In this document: piece after piece, positions 22,933-35,970 of the stretch
How positions within the stretch are numbered: position 1 is the stretch's first letter
Layout: each line of letters starts with the position of its first letter
Source: Crotalaria pallida
Lineage: Eukaryota > Streptophyta > Magnoliopsida > Fabales > Fabaceae
NCBI GenBank assembly: GCA_037953625.1
Contig: CM075650.1
Span: 145,295,206 to 145,359,205, forward strand
Length of the DNA: 64,000 nt
Direction: 5' to 3'
Notes under the pieces: model-generated
What the model was told of the DNA's origin: nothing
The model's input: the letters and a program-made list of their open reading frames with translations, nothing else
Databases searched by the model: none
Made by a program: the position numbers and the translations under genes

Positions 22933-25689
22933 GTGTGACAAATTATAGAGGAAGCAATTGGGACAAATGAGAAACGGAAGCTATACTATCATTTCATGGT
23001 GTTGAATACATATAGTAATTCAGTATTCCTAAGTGTGTACCAAAAACAATATTGCTTTGTACGTTCTTTTGCTCCTTGAATTTAGCAATAGGCAAACTAG
23101 TTGCGTGTTTTATTTTTAAAATATTGATTGAAACATTTATGGGATTCTGCTAATGGCCAGGGCTTGGACAGCAAGCTCAGGCTATGAGAATTATTGGCCT
23201 ATGTGATGTGCCTTTTCAGGTGCATTATGTACCGTTGTTGTGAGTTGTGACATCATCTGACCCTTCCAAATTCGAGAAAAGAGTTTCTGGATGTTAATAA
23301 TAACATTATAATTTGATGGTTTTGAATTTTGACTTTTGACGATGATAAGAGCAGCAGAAATATACCACATTCCGAAATAAAACTGCTTCGCATATATAGA
23401 GGACAAAGAAAGGAGCCTTATAAGTTCTAATGTACCCAAAATGTGCATGGAGATCCAAGCTCCTATTTTAGGACTGGTAATAGCCGGTAATGAAAAGGTT
23501 GGACAGGTACAAAGTTAAGATATTAGAGACGGAAATCTTTTCCATCTGAAAATTTCTACCAATAAACCCGTCTCTAATATCAAAAATAAAATAAAATAAG
23601 TGAAGAGTCTAGATGTGAATTGCCATAAGCCCAAAACTATACACCTTTATTTTATTAAAAAAATGCTTATTTTCCTTGGCAGTTAAAGATTTGAATGGTC
23701 AAACAAAATAAAATAAAAAGATAAGCTATGGTAGTTTACATCAAGATAAACAAAACACCATTTCTCTTGAAAACCACCATTTCCCAAGGCTCAAGAAGAA
23801 TATAAGCTGTTACAAGTATATACAAATACATGATATTTAGCTCATAAGCTTATCATTTACTCATAGCTTAGTTTAAGAACTCACAAGGTAATCATTACTT
23901 AGCTAATAGATTTCTAAAAATAATGACACTAGTGAGATTCTGACTAGGAGTAAAGAGAATACAAATAGAATAAACAATTACCTTCTTAGTATTGTTATGG
24001 AATGTCTGCGAAGGATATAAAAAGAAGATTAAGATTATGGCCTTCCTAAATTAATTCAGTAATGTACTAAAAGATTATCATATCTGTGGTCATTAGGTTA
24101 GCAACACTCGTCAGATAAGCATTTCCGCTTTTTGTAAAACTAAAAACATAATTGGCAATCCACAACCAAAGCAGATTACCGAAGGCTTCTGTAAGGAGAT
24201 TATTAAAATTTCAAATTGGCACTGCTAAATAATCACTTTCTGATTCTGTGTCAAACAAATTCTCCTTGAAGTTTAGGCTAATAGAAAATACATTTTGTTT
24301 ATGTGGCTCAACACACAAGCACTGGAATCAAATCTAAACAATCAAATCTCAAGGTAGCGAGTAACTAAGCCGAGGTAACATGTTAGAGATAGTACTTCAC
24401 TAAAACAGAGATATCATTATTATTTATTAGGGAAAATTGAGTTTCTTTGTCAATGGTTTACGCTTTTAGTATTAATATGTACTGACAAAGTAACGGGCCT
24501 GTAAGTGAGTTCTTAGTAGATGCAATTTCTCGGTTTGTGTTTAGCAAGATAATTAATTTGTTCAAAATATGGGTAAAATTGCTATTAAATTGTATCCTTT
24601 TCCTTAACTCAAGTTGTTCTAACATCACTGAACTTTTTCAAGAAAACAACATAAAAGCTCTTGTGGACTCCTACTACTTGTGGCATCTCATTGATTGTTG
24701 CACTTATGATAGCCTTTCCTGTGTGGACAGCTCATCAAGTAGATTGCCTGATAGCTCCACTGCTGTTAAATTATCTTATTTGTGCTCATACAAGTAGTTA
24801 CAAGTAGATGCAACTCAAATATGTCTTAGAAGGATGTTAAGACATTTCAAATATCTAAATTAGTAGGATTCCCTTACTGTCATGCTATGCTAGTTTTTTT
24901 AGGTGGTTTAACATTCATGCCTTCACAACCGCTAAGTTCTCAAACACCTCCGTTGGCTAAAGTCTCCTAGTGACTCTTCCGATAGCACACACCCGCCACC
25001 CATTCCATTTTCTTTCTAATACATGATTAAATGAATGAGTGGGAAAAGATGTCATGTCTTGTCTGCTCTGCTAAACAAATTTATCATCATTATACTGTTG
25101 CCACTGATATCTGAGCATTTTTAAATAATTAAGTGTTCTGTATGTATCTACATAAAGAAATAACATTAGTGATTAAGTGTTCTGAAAGTGGGGAGGGTCT
25201 CACTTGGATCAGCAAAGGCGTCCAGAAGTAGGATGGAGATCATCCACTCCATAGAAGGAAGGAAGGAAGCATGATTATGACTGGTATCTGTGCTACACTT
25301 ATTCATTCCACAATCACTTTCCATCATACACCATCATCTATCTATGTCGCTATTAGGCTTCTCGCACCCCTGGGGACCCTAGTTTATCCAATTCTCCAAA
25401 CCTAAATCCCAATCATCCTTTAGTCCCTCCTAGGAGAAGTTCAACAAGATCAACTTCTACCTCAAAGGGCTCAAGGCTATGTTCACATCATTTTGTATTT
25501 TTCTATTCATTTCTACACTCCATGGTCTCTACTTTCGGAAATGTTTGATAATTATATTAGATTACATGTTTTGAAAACATACCTTCTCCAATCAATATGC
25601 TTATGCCAATCAACAATTACCTTTGCCATTGTCTCTTCCACTAGTCCATGAAGTTGGATGGCGCGCTTTGAGCTTATAGAAATGCTTAT
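22933..25689. other. Intergenic region upstream of the NPF gene
   Basis: This holds the presumed minus-strand promoter of the NPF gene (just above 22932). No supported gene was seen; the open frames here are short and lack recognisable motifs. Confidence 0.5.
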
Positions 25690-26165
25690 AAGTCTCAAGT
25701 CGTCTATCTCCTTATCAGCTTGTACATGGCAATGCATGTCACTTAACCGTGGAGTTGGAGCATAAAGCATTTTGGGCATTGAAATTCTTCAACATGGATC
25801 CTAGTGCAGCAGGTGAAAAGAGAAAAGTGCAGCTGCATGAATTGGAAGAAATGCGCAATAATGCGTATGAGTCCTCGAAGCTGGACAAAGCAAAGGCCAA
25901 GGCATATGATGACAAGATTATCATCAAAAGACAATTTCAACAAGGGCAATCAGTTTTATTATTCAATTCTAGATTGTGATTGTTTCCTGGGAAGTTGAAG
26001 TCAAAGTGGTCTGGACCGTTTGTTGTGAAAGAAGTGAAGCCTTATGGAGCTATAGAGATTGCAGAAGCTAGCACAGGAAGGCAATTCACTGTCAATGGGC
26101 AGAGACTGAAACCTTACTTAGGTGGAGACATTGACAAAGTTACCACCACTGTTCTCTTGGAATAA
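25690..26165 (+). pseudogene. Ty3/gypsy integrase C-terminal remnant
   Basis: The conceptual translation reads SPYQLVHGNACHLTVELEHK, then MDPSAAGEKRKVQLHELEE, GQSVLLFNSRL, a TGA at 25977-25979, then GKLKSKWSGPFVVKEV and NGQRLKPYLGG. This is the typical end of a plant Ty3/gypsy Pol (Athila/Tat-like style): the integrase core end and the C-terminal chromodomain-free region. The reverse transcriptase, RNase H and integrase catalytic parts are absent upstream. The frame ends at 26163-26165. Confidence 0.85.
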
Positions 26166-27824
26166 CCCTTAAGGGGATCAGGCGTCAAGCTAATGGCCTT
26201 AAACAAACGCTTTTGGGAGGCAACCCAGTGGTAATTTTTCCCTTTAGTTTTTTTTATTTATTTATTTTATTGCATGACTGTGTGTTGGACTATTCCCTAC
26301 TTTTGTGACCTTGACAGGATTTAAGTTTGGGGGTGTTCCCTCAATTTATTGCTGCACATTAATAGGGAAGTTCATATTTGTTATTCGTTGGTTTGTTTTT
26401 TTCGTTACTATTTGCTTGGGGACAAGCAAAATTTTAGGTTTAGGGGTAACAAATTTTTTTTGGCCTTCAACAATTTTGATGAACATTTTTCCCTTAGTTG
26501 TCCACTTTGAGCTTAATGAATATTATGATTTCTTTGGTACCTTTATTATTATTATATATTATTTTTGGTATCCTCTGAAATGTGAAAGGTGCAATTGGAA
26601 AGATGTTAATTCAAAATAAAGAAAAGATGATAAAGTGTTGTTATTTAGCTTCAAAAATGTTGTCTCTATTTCTCTTCCAAAAGGAAAAAAAAAAAGAAAA
26701 GAAAAAGTGAAATATGAATGAAAAAGAGAAGAGAATAGAGAGGAAAAAAAAGGACAATTGAATTTTGGAGTTGATATTTGTTACAAAGAACCAATGCTCC
26801 ATTCATATGTTAAAGGGATGTTGAATGATTACATATTATTTAAGCCTTTTGTTCATAATCCTTTGTTTCTTATATCCCACCAAACATCTTTAGCCATAGC
26901 TATGTAACAACCTTATGAAAGACCTTTTGATTTTTGCATGTACTCAATAATTTCAGTGGAGATTTTGGTCTATGGTCAAGTTTATGGTAATGCATTTTCA
27001 ATGATGAACATGAGTGAAATATTTTTAACCCATCATACACACGAGAGAGATGTGAGGCTATGTGTGTACTGCTGATCATTTGGTTCCTCTTTAATTTGTT
27101 TGCCTAGATAGGTTTTGTAAAGTAATTTACTTGTTAAGTGAAGGTTGTTGCATGAAGTTAGTTAATTTTCTAGTTAGGTAGATGCATTTGAAAATATTAA
27201 GGTGATTCTGAACCTTGTTTATTTGTTTACTTTTTCCTAAGTCATGCAAAATGTTAAGTTTAGAGGTGTGATTGTAGTATAATATATGATATTTTCCAAT
27301 GGATTTTATACTCTTTTAACTTAGTTTTTGTTTGATTTCCTTTGCAAATTAGTAAATTTTAGGTTGTTTTTAGGTTTAGTGTCAATACCATTACTCTGGG
27401 TATTTCTATGTGATTTCAGGTGAGTTTTGATGATTAAAGGAGGAAAGAAGAAAATAAAATCAAACAGAATCAAGAAGATAGAAGATTATAGATAAAAGAT
27501 TAGAGATAGAAGATTAAATATGAAGACTCCTTTCTAGTTTAGGATCTATATTTATCTCAATTAGATAGAATATATAAAATATTAATTTCCTGTTGGAGAT
27601 AAGAAATTTAATCTTGTAATTTATTATATATAGATCTCCAATCCTTATGATTAAAAACACTTAGAGAGCTAGAGATCATAGAATAACATGCACATCCTTC
27701 TTAGAGAGAGAACCATTACTCCTTCTTCTTATTCATCAATTCTCATGTATTCCTTTTGTATTATGGACGGTATGAGCAGCTAATTTTCTCATTGGGATTG
27801 AACACACCATCAAACTCATGTATA
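26166..27824 (+). other. Ty3/gypsy 3' region and first part of its LTR
   Basis: Directly after the Pol stop comes a segment of the kind seen before the LTR of Athila-like elements (GGCGTCAAGCTAATGGCC, GGGAGGCAACCCAGTGG). AT-rich sequence follows with an LTR-like stretch containing TATATATAG near 27625. The region is cut at 27824 by the CACTA element and continues at 33715. LTR limits were not fixed. Confidence 0.5.
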
Positions 27825-29118
27825 CATTACAAAAAAAACCTTTTATTGCAACAACATTTTGCAACGACTTAAAAAAGTCGTTGCTAAAAACAGGTGTTTT
27901 GCAACGACTTAAAAACGTCGTTGCAGAAAACGGGTGTTTTGCAACGACTTAAAAAAGTTGTTGCAAAACACCTATTTACTGCAATGACTTTTTTAAGTCG
28001 TTGCAAAAAGTTGTTGCAAAACACGTGTTTGCTCCAACGGGTGTTCTGCAACGACATTATCGTTGCCAATAAGATTTGATAATTTTTTTTAAATAAAAAT
28101 AAAAAATTAAATAATTAATAAGGGTTTAACCCCATAGGCAAAGCATGAGTTGCTATTAATTAAAGAGAGAGATATGTCATAGGGAGAGAGAAATAGAGGG
28201 ATGGATTCCTCTCAAATTAGTCGCCAACACCCTGCTCTCCCGTCGCCACCGCCACTAAGCCTCTTTCTCCACCCCTCCGCCGTTCTCAACCATCTGAGCC
28301 TCCTTCTCCATATGCCGTACTCAATCGTCGCCTCACGCACGAAATATATATGCACCGAGAGGGGACAAAGAAGGTCACACGGTAGCGAAGGAGGAAGGGG
28401 AGTATAGCTTCACCCTCTCCACTGCATCACAGATTCACGGTTCAAACTTCGTCTCCTTCAAGCTCCAGTTCAAACTCGATTTTCGCCTTCAATTCATAGG
28501 GAAGCGTCATCTCCGCTGTCGCCCTTCCATAAATGTCTCATTCTCTCCTTCGACTTGAAGCCATCGCTACCACCATCTCACTCTAGAAACTGTTCATGAT
28601 TCACCATTTCAGATGGGAACTGTTCGTGATTGTCCTATTTAGGGATTTCCTCCATGCTCTCTTCTCATTTGGGGTCGACAATTTGGTGAGTTCAATTTCG
28701 CACTTCCTTTTTTTTTTCGATATTTGGGGTTTGAATCTACTCTCATTCTCTTTTGATTTAGGGTTCTATTGGATTTGGGGTTATGTTTGATTTCAATCTA
28801 ATTATATCTGAGTTAGAGTTTGTCTTGTCTTTTGGTTTGTAAGTAGTATTTGACTTAGAGCCCTACATCATTGATTGTTTATTATGTCTTACTTCTATTT
28901 ATCTTTCTGTAGCACTAATTTAGAAATCAGAGAGTACTTGATGTTTTTATTAAACTATAGGATCCCAGATTGTCTTTTTACATTTTTAGTTGTCAAGCTC
29001 TTTGATATAATTTCTTTGCTACCTATATCAGAGCCTTGATGCTATCATTTTTTGCTACCTATATCAGTGTTTGATATAAGTTCTCTTAGATTTAATTTTG
29101 ATATATTTTCCTTAACAG

Positions 29119-30485
29119 GGAAATGTACAGAATGTTTCAATATCCAGTGATGCCAAAGCTTTAGTCACATCCGATTTTGAGAGTAAAAATCTTAAAGTTT
29201 GGAGGTGCAATTTAAATTCTGGAACTGTGATCAGTGGTCCTACACTATGCATGAGGCATTCTCCATTAGTTTTTGAATGCCACCATGGTTGCAATGAAGA
29301 AGATGATTTAGCTGTCGTGGCTGTTTCGGGCTCAGGAGCAGCTTGTATATGGAATTTGAGTTTGTCCTCTGAAGATGAGATACGGCCTACAAAAATTACT
29401 GTGAAGATTAACAAGCAAAACAATGAAAGTTCAAAGAAAACACACTCTTCAATTATTGCATCCAGATTACAACCTTTTGGGGAAGACAAACAGATGAAAG
29501 CTCTTGTGGCTTATGGTTCTGTAGATCATCCTCAGTTTACTATCTTCAATATTAGCAACTCGGGGGAAAATATAGTCTTAAATGCGGGAGATGAGATTGA
29601 TTATGTTCAGCAGGATGGCAGTCCTGAGAAAGGTATGATATTCTTATTTTTTTAGTTCTTGCTTCTGACACCCTCATTTTTGCTTCTTTTTTAGTATGTT
29701 AGGTATTTTTGATTTTTATCATTTTGTCATAATTACTAAATCTTAAGTACTTTCCCTACTCCAGTGGGAGGTTGTTTCTCATAGATTATTAAATTATTAA
29801 CAAGCTCATGATATTCCATTTCGAATAAATGTTGTGTTGCAAAATTTTTAAATTGGATTTTTTTTCTATATTAATTTGCCTGCAAGTTCTCTAATGTTTC
29901 AACTTTCAAATTTCTATGTGTCCCTCTGACTTAGAACTTGAATCAACAGTACCAGTGGAAAGCAAGAAGACTAAGAAAAGACAAGCAACATCTTATCCCG
30001 ATCTTCCAACCACAACAGATAAGGAGGATTTAGGTAAGAATTGTAGTATTTTTCCAATCTTCACTGAGTATCTGTTTTGAAATCCATTTTCTTGGTCATG
30101 TGTTGCCATTGAAATTTAGATTTGTTTTTTTCACAGCTGTTCTTTTAACCTGAATTTTGTAAAGTACCTATATATTTGGTGTATGTATGTATTCATTCTA
30201 GATGAAGTATTGATCTGTATTTCTTGTATGGCACTTAATGTAGAACAAGGTGAGGCTGCAGATGAAGTCCTTCTTGATGATGATCCGAGTGAGCCAACAA
30301 TGGGAGAGAAACTTGCTAGTCTCAGTTTGCTGGATGAGAACATATCCAAGAGTGATAAAGAGCAAGAGTCTTCTGTCCTAGCAAAACCTCCAAGTGCAGA
30401 CTCTGTGCATGTTTTGCTTAATCAGGCATTAAATGCTGATGATCGTGCCCTTTTGCTAGATTGCTTCTATACACAAGATGAGAAG
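29119..30485 (+). pseudogene. Captured exons of a WDR43/UTP5-like WD-repeat nucleolar protein
   Basis: Three exons with good splice sites lie at 29119-29632, 29935-30033 and 30244-30485. Exon 1 reads NVQNVSISSDAKALVTSDFE, then GAACIWNLSLSS, the late WD repeats of the propeller. Exon 2 is basic (ESKKTKKRQATSYPDL). Exon 3 begins the Utp12-type C-terminal domain (MGEKLASLSLLDE, VHVLLNQALNADDRALLLDC). The parent protein acts in the t-UTP part of the small-subunit processome in the nucleolus. The N-terminal WD repeats and most of the Utp12 domain are missing. The exons are open and could be spliced into a read-through transcript. Confidence 0.7.
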
Positions 30486-31046
30486 GTTCTCTTTTTCTCC
30501 TATTTCCACTAGTTGCTTTCCAGGCATTAAATACAAATGAATGATTGCTTATTTTCTAGCTTTACTGCCTAATATATATTGTTAAATGGGGATAAAATAC
30601 ATAGCCCTTATCTTATTTACTTTTCATGAGGTATTGTTTTGCTGTGTGCATGCCTATTGTTTGTCGGTTTATTGTCATCTTGATGTTATTATTTGAGTTA
30701 ATTGCTTCGGAAGTCCCTCTTGTTTGCTCTTGAGAGCAATTTAGCCCCTCTTGTTCGCACTTCCAATTAGAGAAATCATGTCCTCATCTTTTTATAAGAG
30801 CAATTTAAGGAAAATCGTTAACTTTCCTTAGTTTGACTTAAAAAAGCTCATAATCTGGCATTTCTATCATTAAAGGGATTGCTTATTTGTCTTTTCTTTT
30901 CTTTTTTTAGTGTCCGACATTCAAAATTACTGTAGAAACTAGAAACACAGAAGAAACTACGACCTGAGTTTTGGTTTAGTACATAAAGCTTTAACCTTAT
31001 TTTTGTTCATGCCTCATGTTTGAATTTTCTGGCTTGACAGTTGTAG

Positions 31047-32551
31047 CCTCAGTTTATCAAAATCATTTGAAAGAGCCGCAGCCAACAAGACACGTGCTAT
31101 AATTATACTGCCAACAAAAGGGGACCGGTAAGAGTTGATCTGCTTAAAATGGTACAGGTCTAGTTCAGTTTCAATTGAAATCACTTGACTTATCTCTTTT
31201 CTTGTCTTTTTTAAAGTGCACGAGGGTTTATGATGATGTTGGAGAAATTTGGTAATTCTAATTGTTACTATAATAATCTTAAGCTTAGCGTTTACTGGTT
31301 TGAATTTTAATTATTAATTTCAGTTGGGTTGTTATTAGAGATTTTAGTAAGGGCAAGAAAGAGAGAGGAGAGAGACTGCCGGAAGTAGGAATCACTCTGA
31401 ATGATTAGGCTCCATGTGTATGTATTTATAAGCATATGTTTTGTTGAGGAGTTTGTCAGTGAAACTAGGGCTTAAGAAAATATGGCAGATTAAAATTTGT
31501 CAAAGAATAATATTGGCGAGGGTTATACTTGCTGGGCTAGTACTGACTGTATGACTACACTAAAACTAATTTATTACTCCCTCCATTTCATAATATTTGT
31601 CCTTTTGGACTTGGGCACATAGATTAAGAAAGTATTAATTATTGTAAGTATTATGTATAGTTTGTCCAAAATGCCCCTATTTAATCCTTATTGAAAATTG
31701 TAGTTGTATTTAATTTTTATTAGTAAGTGTGTCCATTAATTAATGTATAGTGGTTTAGAGATGAGAGAGATGATAAAAGTATAATTAATGAGGAGTGAAT
31801 GAAATGATTGGATGAAAGGTTAAAATTGGAAAGAAAAATATGTTTATGTATTGGAATTGTAAAAGGACAAAAGGTATGAAACAAGAAAAAAAGGCTAAAA
31901 GGACAAATATTATGAAACGGAGGGAGTAGTATAAAGAAGCGGATTAAGCCTAACTAATCATCAAGTTAGTGCATCTCATTATATGGAAATTCAAAGCCTC
32001 TTTCTACTCTCTCTCTCTTTACCCCATATGACTTAACTTTTAAATATTTGTACTAGTAGTAGTCAGGGAGCTTTTCTCCAACTTTCTATCTATCAAATGT
32101 AGACCAATTACTGGCATCATAATGTTCACTCCTTTTAGTTGACCAATTAGTTTTTACTTGATTTGAGTTTTGTCAGAAGCTTAATTTCACTTTTATTATT
32201 GATTTCAGATTCTTTATGTTAGGTATGAAGTTGACACAGATGCATTTCTTTCTGTTTTAGCCCTTCAACCAATTCCAAACATGGATTTTGTCCCCACCAT
32301 AGTTGAGGTATGTTACTTATGAGTTATGCTTAGCTTTATATGAAACTAAAGACAAGCGGTAGAGTAAAACTTTGTTTGAATTTTTCTTAATTAATGAATG
32401 TAGGTTTCAAGTTCCAAGACATGTGAGTTGTTGAAGTCAATCTCAGGATTGAAAGTAGAGCTAGTTGAAAATGTTGCATCCAAATTATTTGTTCAATGCT
32501 CTTGGCAGAAGGGACTTATAAAGATCTACAGGCACTTGCTAAATTATCGAA
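31047..32551 (+). pseudogene. Captured exons of a POLLUX/CASTOR (DMI1)-like ion channel
   Basis: Exons lie at 31047-31137 (SLSKSFERAAANKTRAIIIL...GDR), 32223-32307 (YEVDTDAFLSVLALQPIPN) and 32404-32551 (SGLKVELVENVASKLFVQ, KGLIKIYRHLLNY). The codon split across the first intron (GAC CG/G TAT) keeps the frame. The text corresponds to the RCK-like regulatory domain of plant POLLUX-like channels, the family that includes the symbiosis channels DMI1/CASTOR but also organelle-located relatives. The pore and transmembrane parts are absent. A Stowaway MITE (31575-31928) sits in the first intron. Confidence 0.72.
31575..31928. mobile_element. Stowaway-like MITE inside CACTA-1
   Basis: The 354-bp element has inverted ends TACTCCCTCCATTTCATAAT and its complement (CGGAGGGAGTA), with the TA duplication included. 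It is in an intron of the captured POLLUX-like fragment. Confidence 0.88.
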
Positions 32552-33029
32552 GTACTGCATTAGTGCATTTATTCTCCCTACATGTCATAAGTGACATGTT
32601 TGAAAGGATTGCTTGTTTACCTATTTCTTAAATTTTCTTTAATGGTAATACATATTTGTTTTATTCTCTACCAACATAATTCAGAATTGATTACAGAAAT
32701 GTTCAAAATGTTTTTCCATAATCTGAATTGGACCTAACAATTTCCAGTGATTTAATATCTAAATTTATTTTTCTTATTCACATTATTGTTCTCTTGTATG
32801 TCATGGTTTAAATGATCTTGCTAGAAATAAACTTGAAAGTGATACTAAGACTACTAAAACTACTCTACAATGTGTCTTCATGTACTTTGTCATGTAATCT
32901 TAACGCACTTTATAATTTTCTCACTATTATGTTTATATATATAAATTATTACTGGATTGGTTATTGAATTATGGTTTTTTTGGGTGCATAGAAACTGAAT
33001 TAAATTTTGGCCGGATTTATCAATTTTAG

Positions 33030-33130
33030 GTCCTGAGCATGCAAAGCGCCAAAGATGGATAGCTGGTTGGCGGTGGAGTAGAGTAAAAAGGATATTAGAG
33101 ATTTTTTATCTTATTTTGAGTCTTGTATAA
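33030..33130 (+). pseudogene. Possible further captured exon in CACTA-1
   Basis: An acceptor-like CAATTTTAG is followed by an open stretch (GPEHAKRQRWIAGWRWSRVK) ending at TAA 33128-33130. I do not recognise it. It could be a terminal exon of a third captured gene or chance. Confidence 0.25.
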
Positions 33131-33717
33131 ACACAACTTACAAAAATTGGATGAGGTTTTGTCTCATTTATATGTTTTAAGTTTAACAGTTGTATAGTAT
33201 TAAAAATACTTCAAAATTTGAAGCATGAAAAAGATTTATTTGGTCAAATATTTTTGTTTAATATATGTGTTATAAATAAGGTAATTATGTAACCCTATTA
33301 AAAATACTTCAGAATTTGAAGCATAAACAAGATTTATTTGGTCAAATATATTTTTTTAATTAAACAAAGGCTATTGCAACGACAATTTTGTTGTTTCAAT
33401 AGCAAAATGTGTTTTGCATTGACATGTCGTTGCAGAAGTCAAAGGTGTTCGGTAACGACAATGTGTTGTTAAAGGTGTTTTGCAACGACAATATCGTTGC
33501 GAAATAGATTACATGTAACAGCTTTGGCAACGTTGTTTAGCAATGACATCTTTTATGCAACGACATATGTCGTTGCTGAAAACTGTTCGTTGTTAAGTCG
33601 TTGCTATACCCTTTTGCAACGGCTTTACCAAGTCGTTGCAAAAAATATTTTGCAACGACTTTTGGTTTTTTGCAACGACTTTTGTCGTTGCAATAAAGGG
33701 TTTTTCTTGTAGTGATA

Positions 33718-34345
33718 TTCGGTGATGTAACCGTATTTTTATTCATCTATTCAATTATTCGTATTTCTATTCTACTCTTAATGTCTGCAATTATTTGATC
33801 AATATTTGCTTAATCTAGGTTTTTGGCTTTGACTGGAAAGTAAAGTTTTAAGCTTGACTTGAATAGAAATACTTGGTTTATTGTTATGCTAGGAATAGAT
33901 AATAATAGATCAATTGCTTTTAATGCTTGGTTTCAATGCTGGGTATTCTTTTGAATGTGCAAGGAATTGACATTCAAGGGAATTATCTTAGAATTTTATA
34001 TGCAAGGAATTGATATAATTGAATTTAGTGCATTGCATCAATAATTTTTTAGTGAATAAAAGTATTTATTATCACTGAATTACCAGCAAGTGCGATCGGT
34101 AAGGTTCAATCCCCGTTTTCCCCATCAAACCAATCACTGTTTTATTGTTTTTATTTAATTCAAGTTATTTCCATTAGTTTCATAATTATTTTAATTCACA
34201 AATTAGTTTAAAATTACTTACTTTTTACACACTCTTAATTAAATTGTTTATTAGAGAATTAATAGAATCATCAATTCCCGGTGGATCGATACTCACCTCT
34301 ACTATATACAAGTTGTGTTCTTGTGTTTAATCAGAATTCACAACG
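33718..34345 (+). other. Continuation of the Ty3/gypsy LTR after CACTA-1
   Basis: AT-rich sequence ends in a segment like the 3' part of gypsy LTRs (CCCGGTGGATCGATACTCACC, then CAAGTTGTGTTC at 34306-34317). It should join to 27824 once the CACTA and one ATA copy are removed. Confidence 0.45.
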
Positions 34346-34473
34346 CCAATGGAGACTTTTCTGCCTCTTCCTAAAATAAAAAATTTCAAAACCAACTCAA
34401 GTAATGTATTTCAACTTATAAACACAAGAGCGGACAAGAAGTGATAGGCATCTGAAAACTACAACCTTATTAC

Positions 34474-35146
34474 CTTAAGTTTAGATTGTGAATCCCTTGC
34501 CTTGCCTTTCTTTAATTTCTCCAATCTTTTTTCAATCTGCATTTCTTGGGAAAAGGAATACCTTAGTTCTATCAGTCGATTTTGTCAAAAAAATCCAAAG
34601 AAATCCAAAGCAATACAAGACAGACTTCCAAAATGTCCAAAAGCACTAATTGCAGCAAAGTGGAGGAAAATGATAACATATTTTTGTTCAAAAAAAATAA
34701 TAATGCAATCAAGATAAACACGATCAAAGATTCTAAGTCATTAATGTGCCACCAACATGATTTAGAATGTCAATAACAAATTCAAAGGAAACAAAGGTAA
34801 TAAATTATGTAGAATGATAATCAGTAAGCTGACCTGGTCCAAGTCCGAGCAAACAAGCTCCAAATTGATAACATCAATATCAGACTTGGGATCAACTTTC
34901 CCATTCACGTGAATAATGTCATTGTCTTCAAAACATCGTACAACCTAATTAAATAATCAATGACAATATAAAATCTGATTGGCAATATGTGCATAGCTTC
35001 TAAATTGGTTCATTTGAAAGGGAAGAAATAGGAAAAAAAAGGAAGTAATGATGTACGATAACAATAATAAGGAAACAATGATAGATAAACACCTGAAGTA
35101 TAGAGTCCACCTCACGAATATGTTGCAAAAACTTGTTACCCAGCCC
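34474..35146 (-). pseudogene. Three-exon fragment of a YchF/EngD-type ATPase gene
   Basis: On the minus strand exon a (35093-35146) reads GLGNKFLQHIREVDSILQ. Exon b (34834-34944) reads VVRCFEDNDIIHVNGKVD then VINLELVCSDLDQ. Exon c (34474-34536) reads IEKRLEKLKKGKARDSQSK. All three are whole numbers of codons and have GT/AG ends. This is the middle part of the YchF (OLA1-like) family, closest in style to the organelle-targeted plant member: the end of the G domain and the start of the helical hairpin. No P-loop exon was found above 35146 and no C-terminal TGS exon below 34474. It is either a captured fragment or the relic of a disrupted gene. Confidence 0.75.
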
Positions 35147-35265
35147 CTGCAACAGATTAAGTTAGAAAAGAGATGAAAGCAATGCATATGTAACTTTCTA
35201 CAGCAAAAATAAGAGATTATAAAAAATAAGTGTTTGTTGACACTTTGACTCCAAAACTAAACAAG

Positions 35266-35530
35266 GAGAAATAGTAGTGTCAATCATCCTCGTTTTCATC
35301 CATGAACGCTATACGAAAGAATATATTTACATGAGTTATTATTAGGTCAAAATGTGGGCATTGAATTAATGCTTTAACACCGGAAAGTAGAAAAATAACT
35401 TCATATATTCCGAAAGAAACTATCGGAATGTATATAACTGCTTTTTGACACTAGCCAGTTGTAATGTGTATTTGATGTTCTTAAGACCCAAATGTCAAAA
35501 CATGTTTCTTTAAAAAATAAAAAAACATGG
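35266..35530 (+). repeat. Dispersed direct repeat, copy 1
   Basis: About 265 bp starting TAGTGTCAATCATCCTCG are nearly the same as 42066-42330 in the same orientation, with scattered mismatches. It is non-coding and the family is unknown. Confidence 0.85.
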
Positions 35531-35970
35531 ATTATGTTTAATTATATTGCACCAACAGCTCGTTGATAAATATCATCCTCTTTAATTACACTAATTGTAA
35601 AACTTTTTTTTCTCCTTCCCCCTTTTTTTAGTTATTTTTCTTTAATTAAAAGTTGAGAATCATCTTCAAACTCCTTCACTCTCAACATTGTTCTCAAACG
35701 ATAGAAGTACCACATGCATTATGTTTTTCTTTAAAAAAAAAGTAAAAGAATTTTCGTTAAACAAAATCACCTATTTGTTGCAATTTTCATTTTATAATTT
35801 TCCAATATCTTAATTATGAGTTGAAATTGAATGTGATTTTGATTCAAATTTTAATTATGGATTACATTTTTTTTTTTGCCAATGTAAACTACACAACGTC
35901 TCTCCATTCATTTTCAAATATCGTTCACATTGATTATACGTATTCATATTCAAAATTTTGCGAAAAAAAA

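Larger units (their letters stand above)
27825..33714. mobile_element. Non-autonomous CACTA element (CACTA-1) carrying two host gene fragments
   Basis: The right end reads CACTACAAGAAAAACCC on the minus strand. The left end (from 27825) reads CATTACAAAAAAAACC, one base off the canonical CACTA. Both ends are flanked by the 3-bp direct repeat ATA (27822-27824 and 33715-33717). Sub-terminal regions at both ends are packed with GCAACGACTT and its complement, normal for En/Spm-type elements as transposase-binding repeats. No transposase (TNPA/TNPD-like) coding is recognisable in 5.9 kb. Inside are exons of a WDR43-like gene and of a POLLUX-like channel gene, both in plus orientation, plus a Stowaway MITE. 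Confidence 0.9.
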
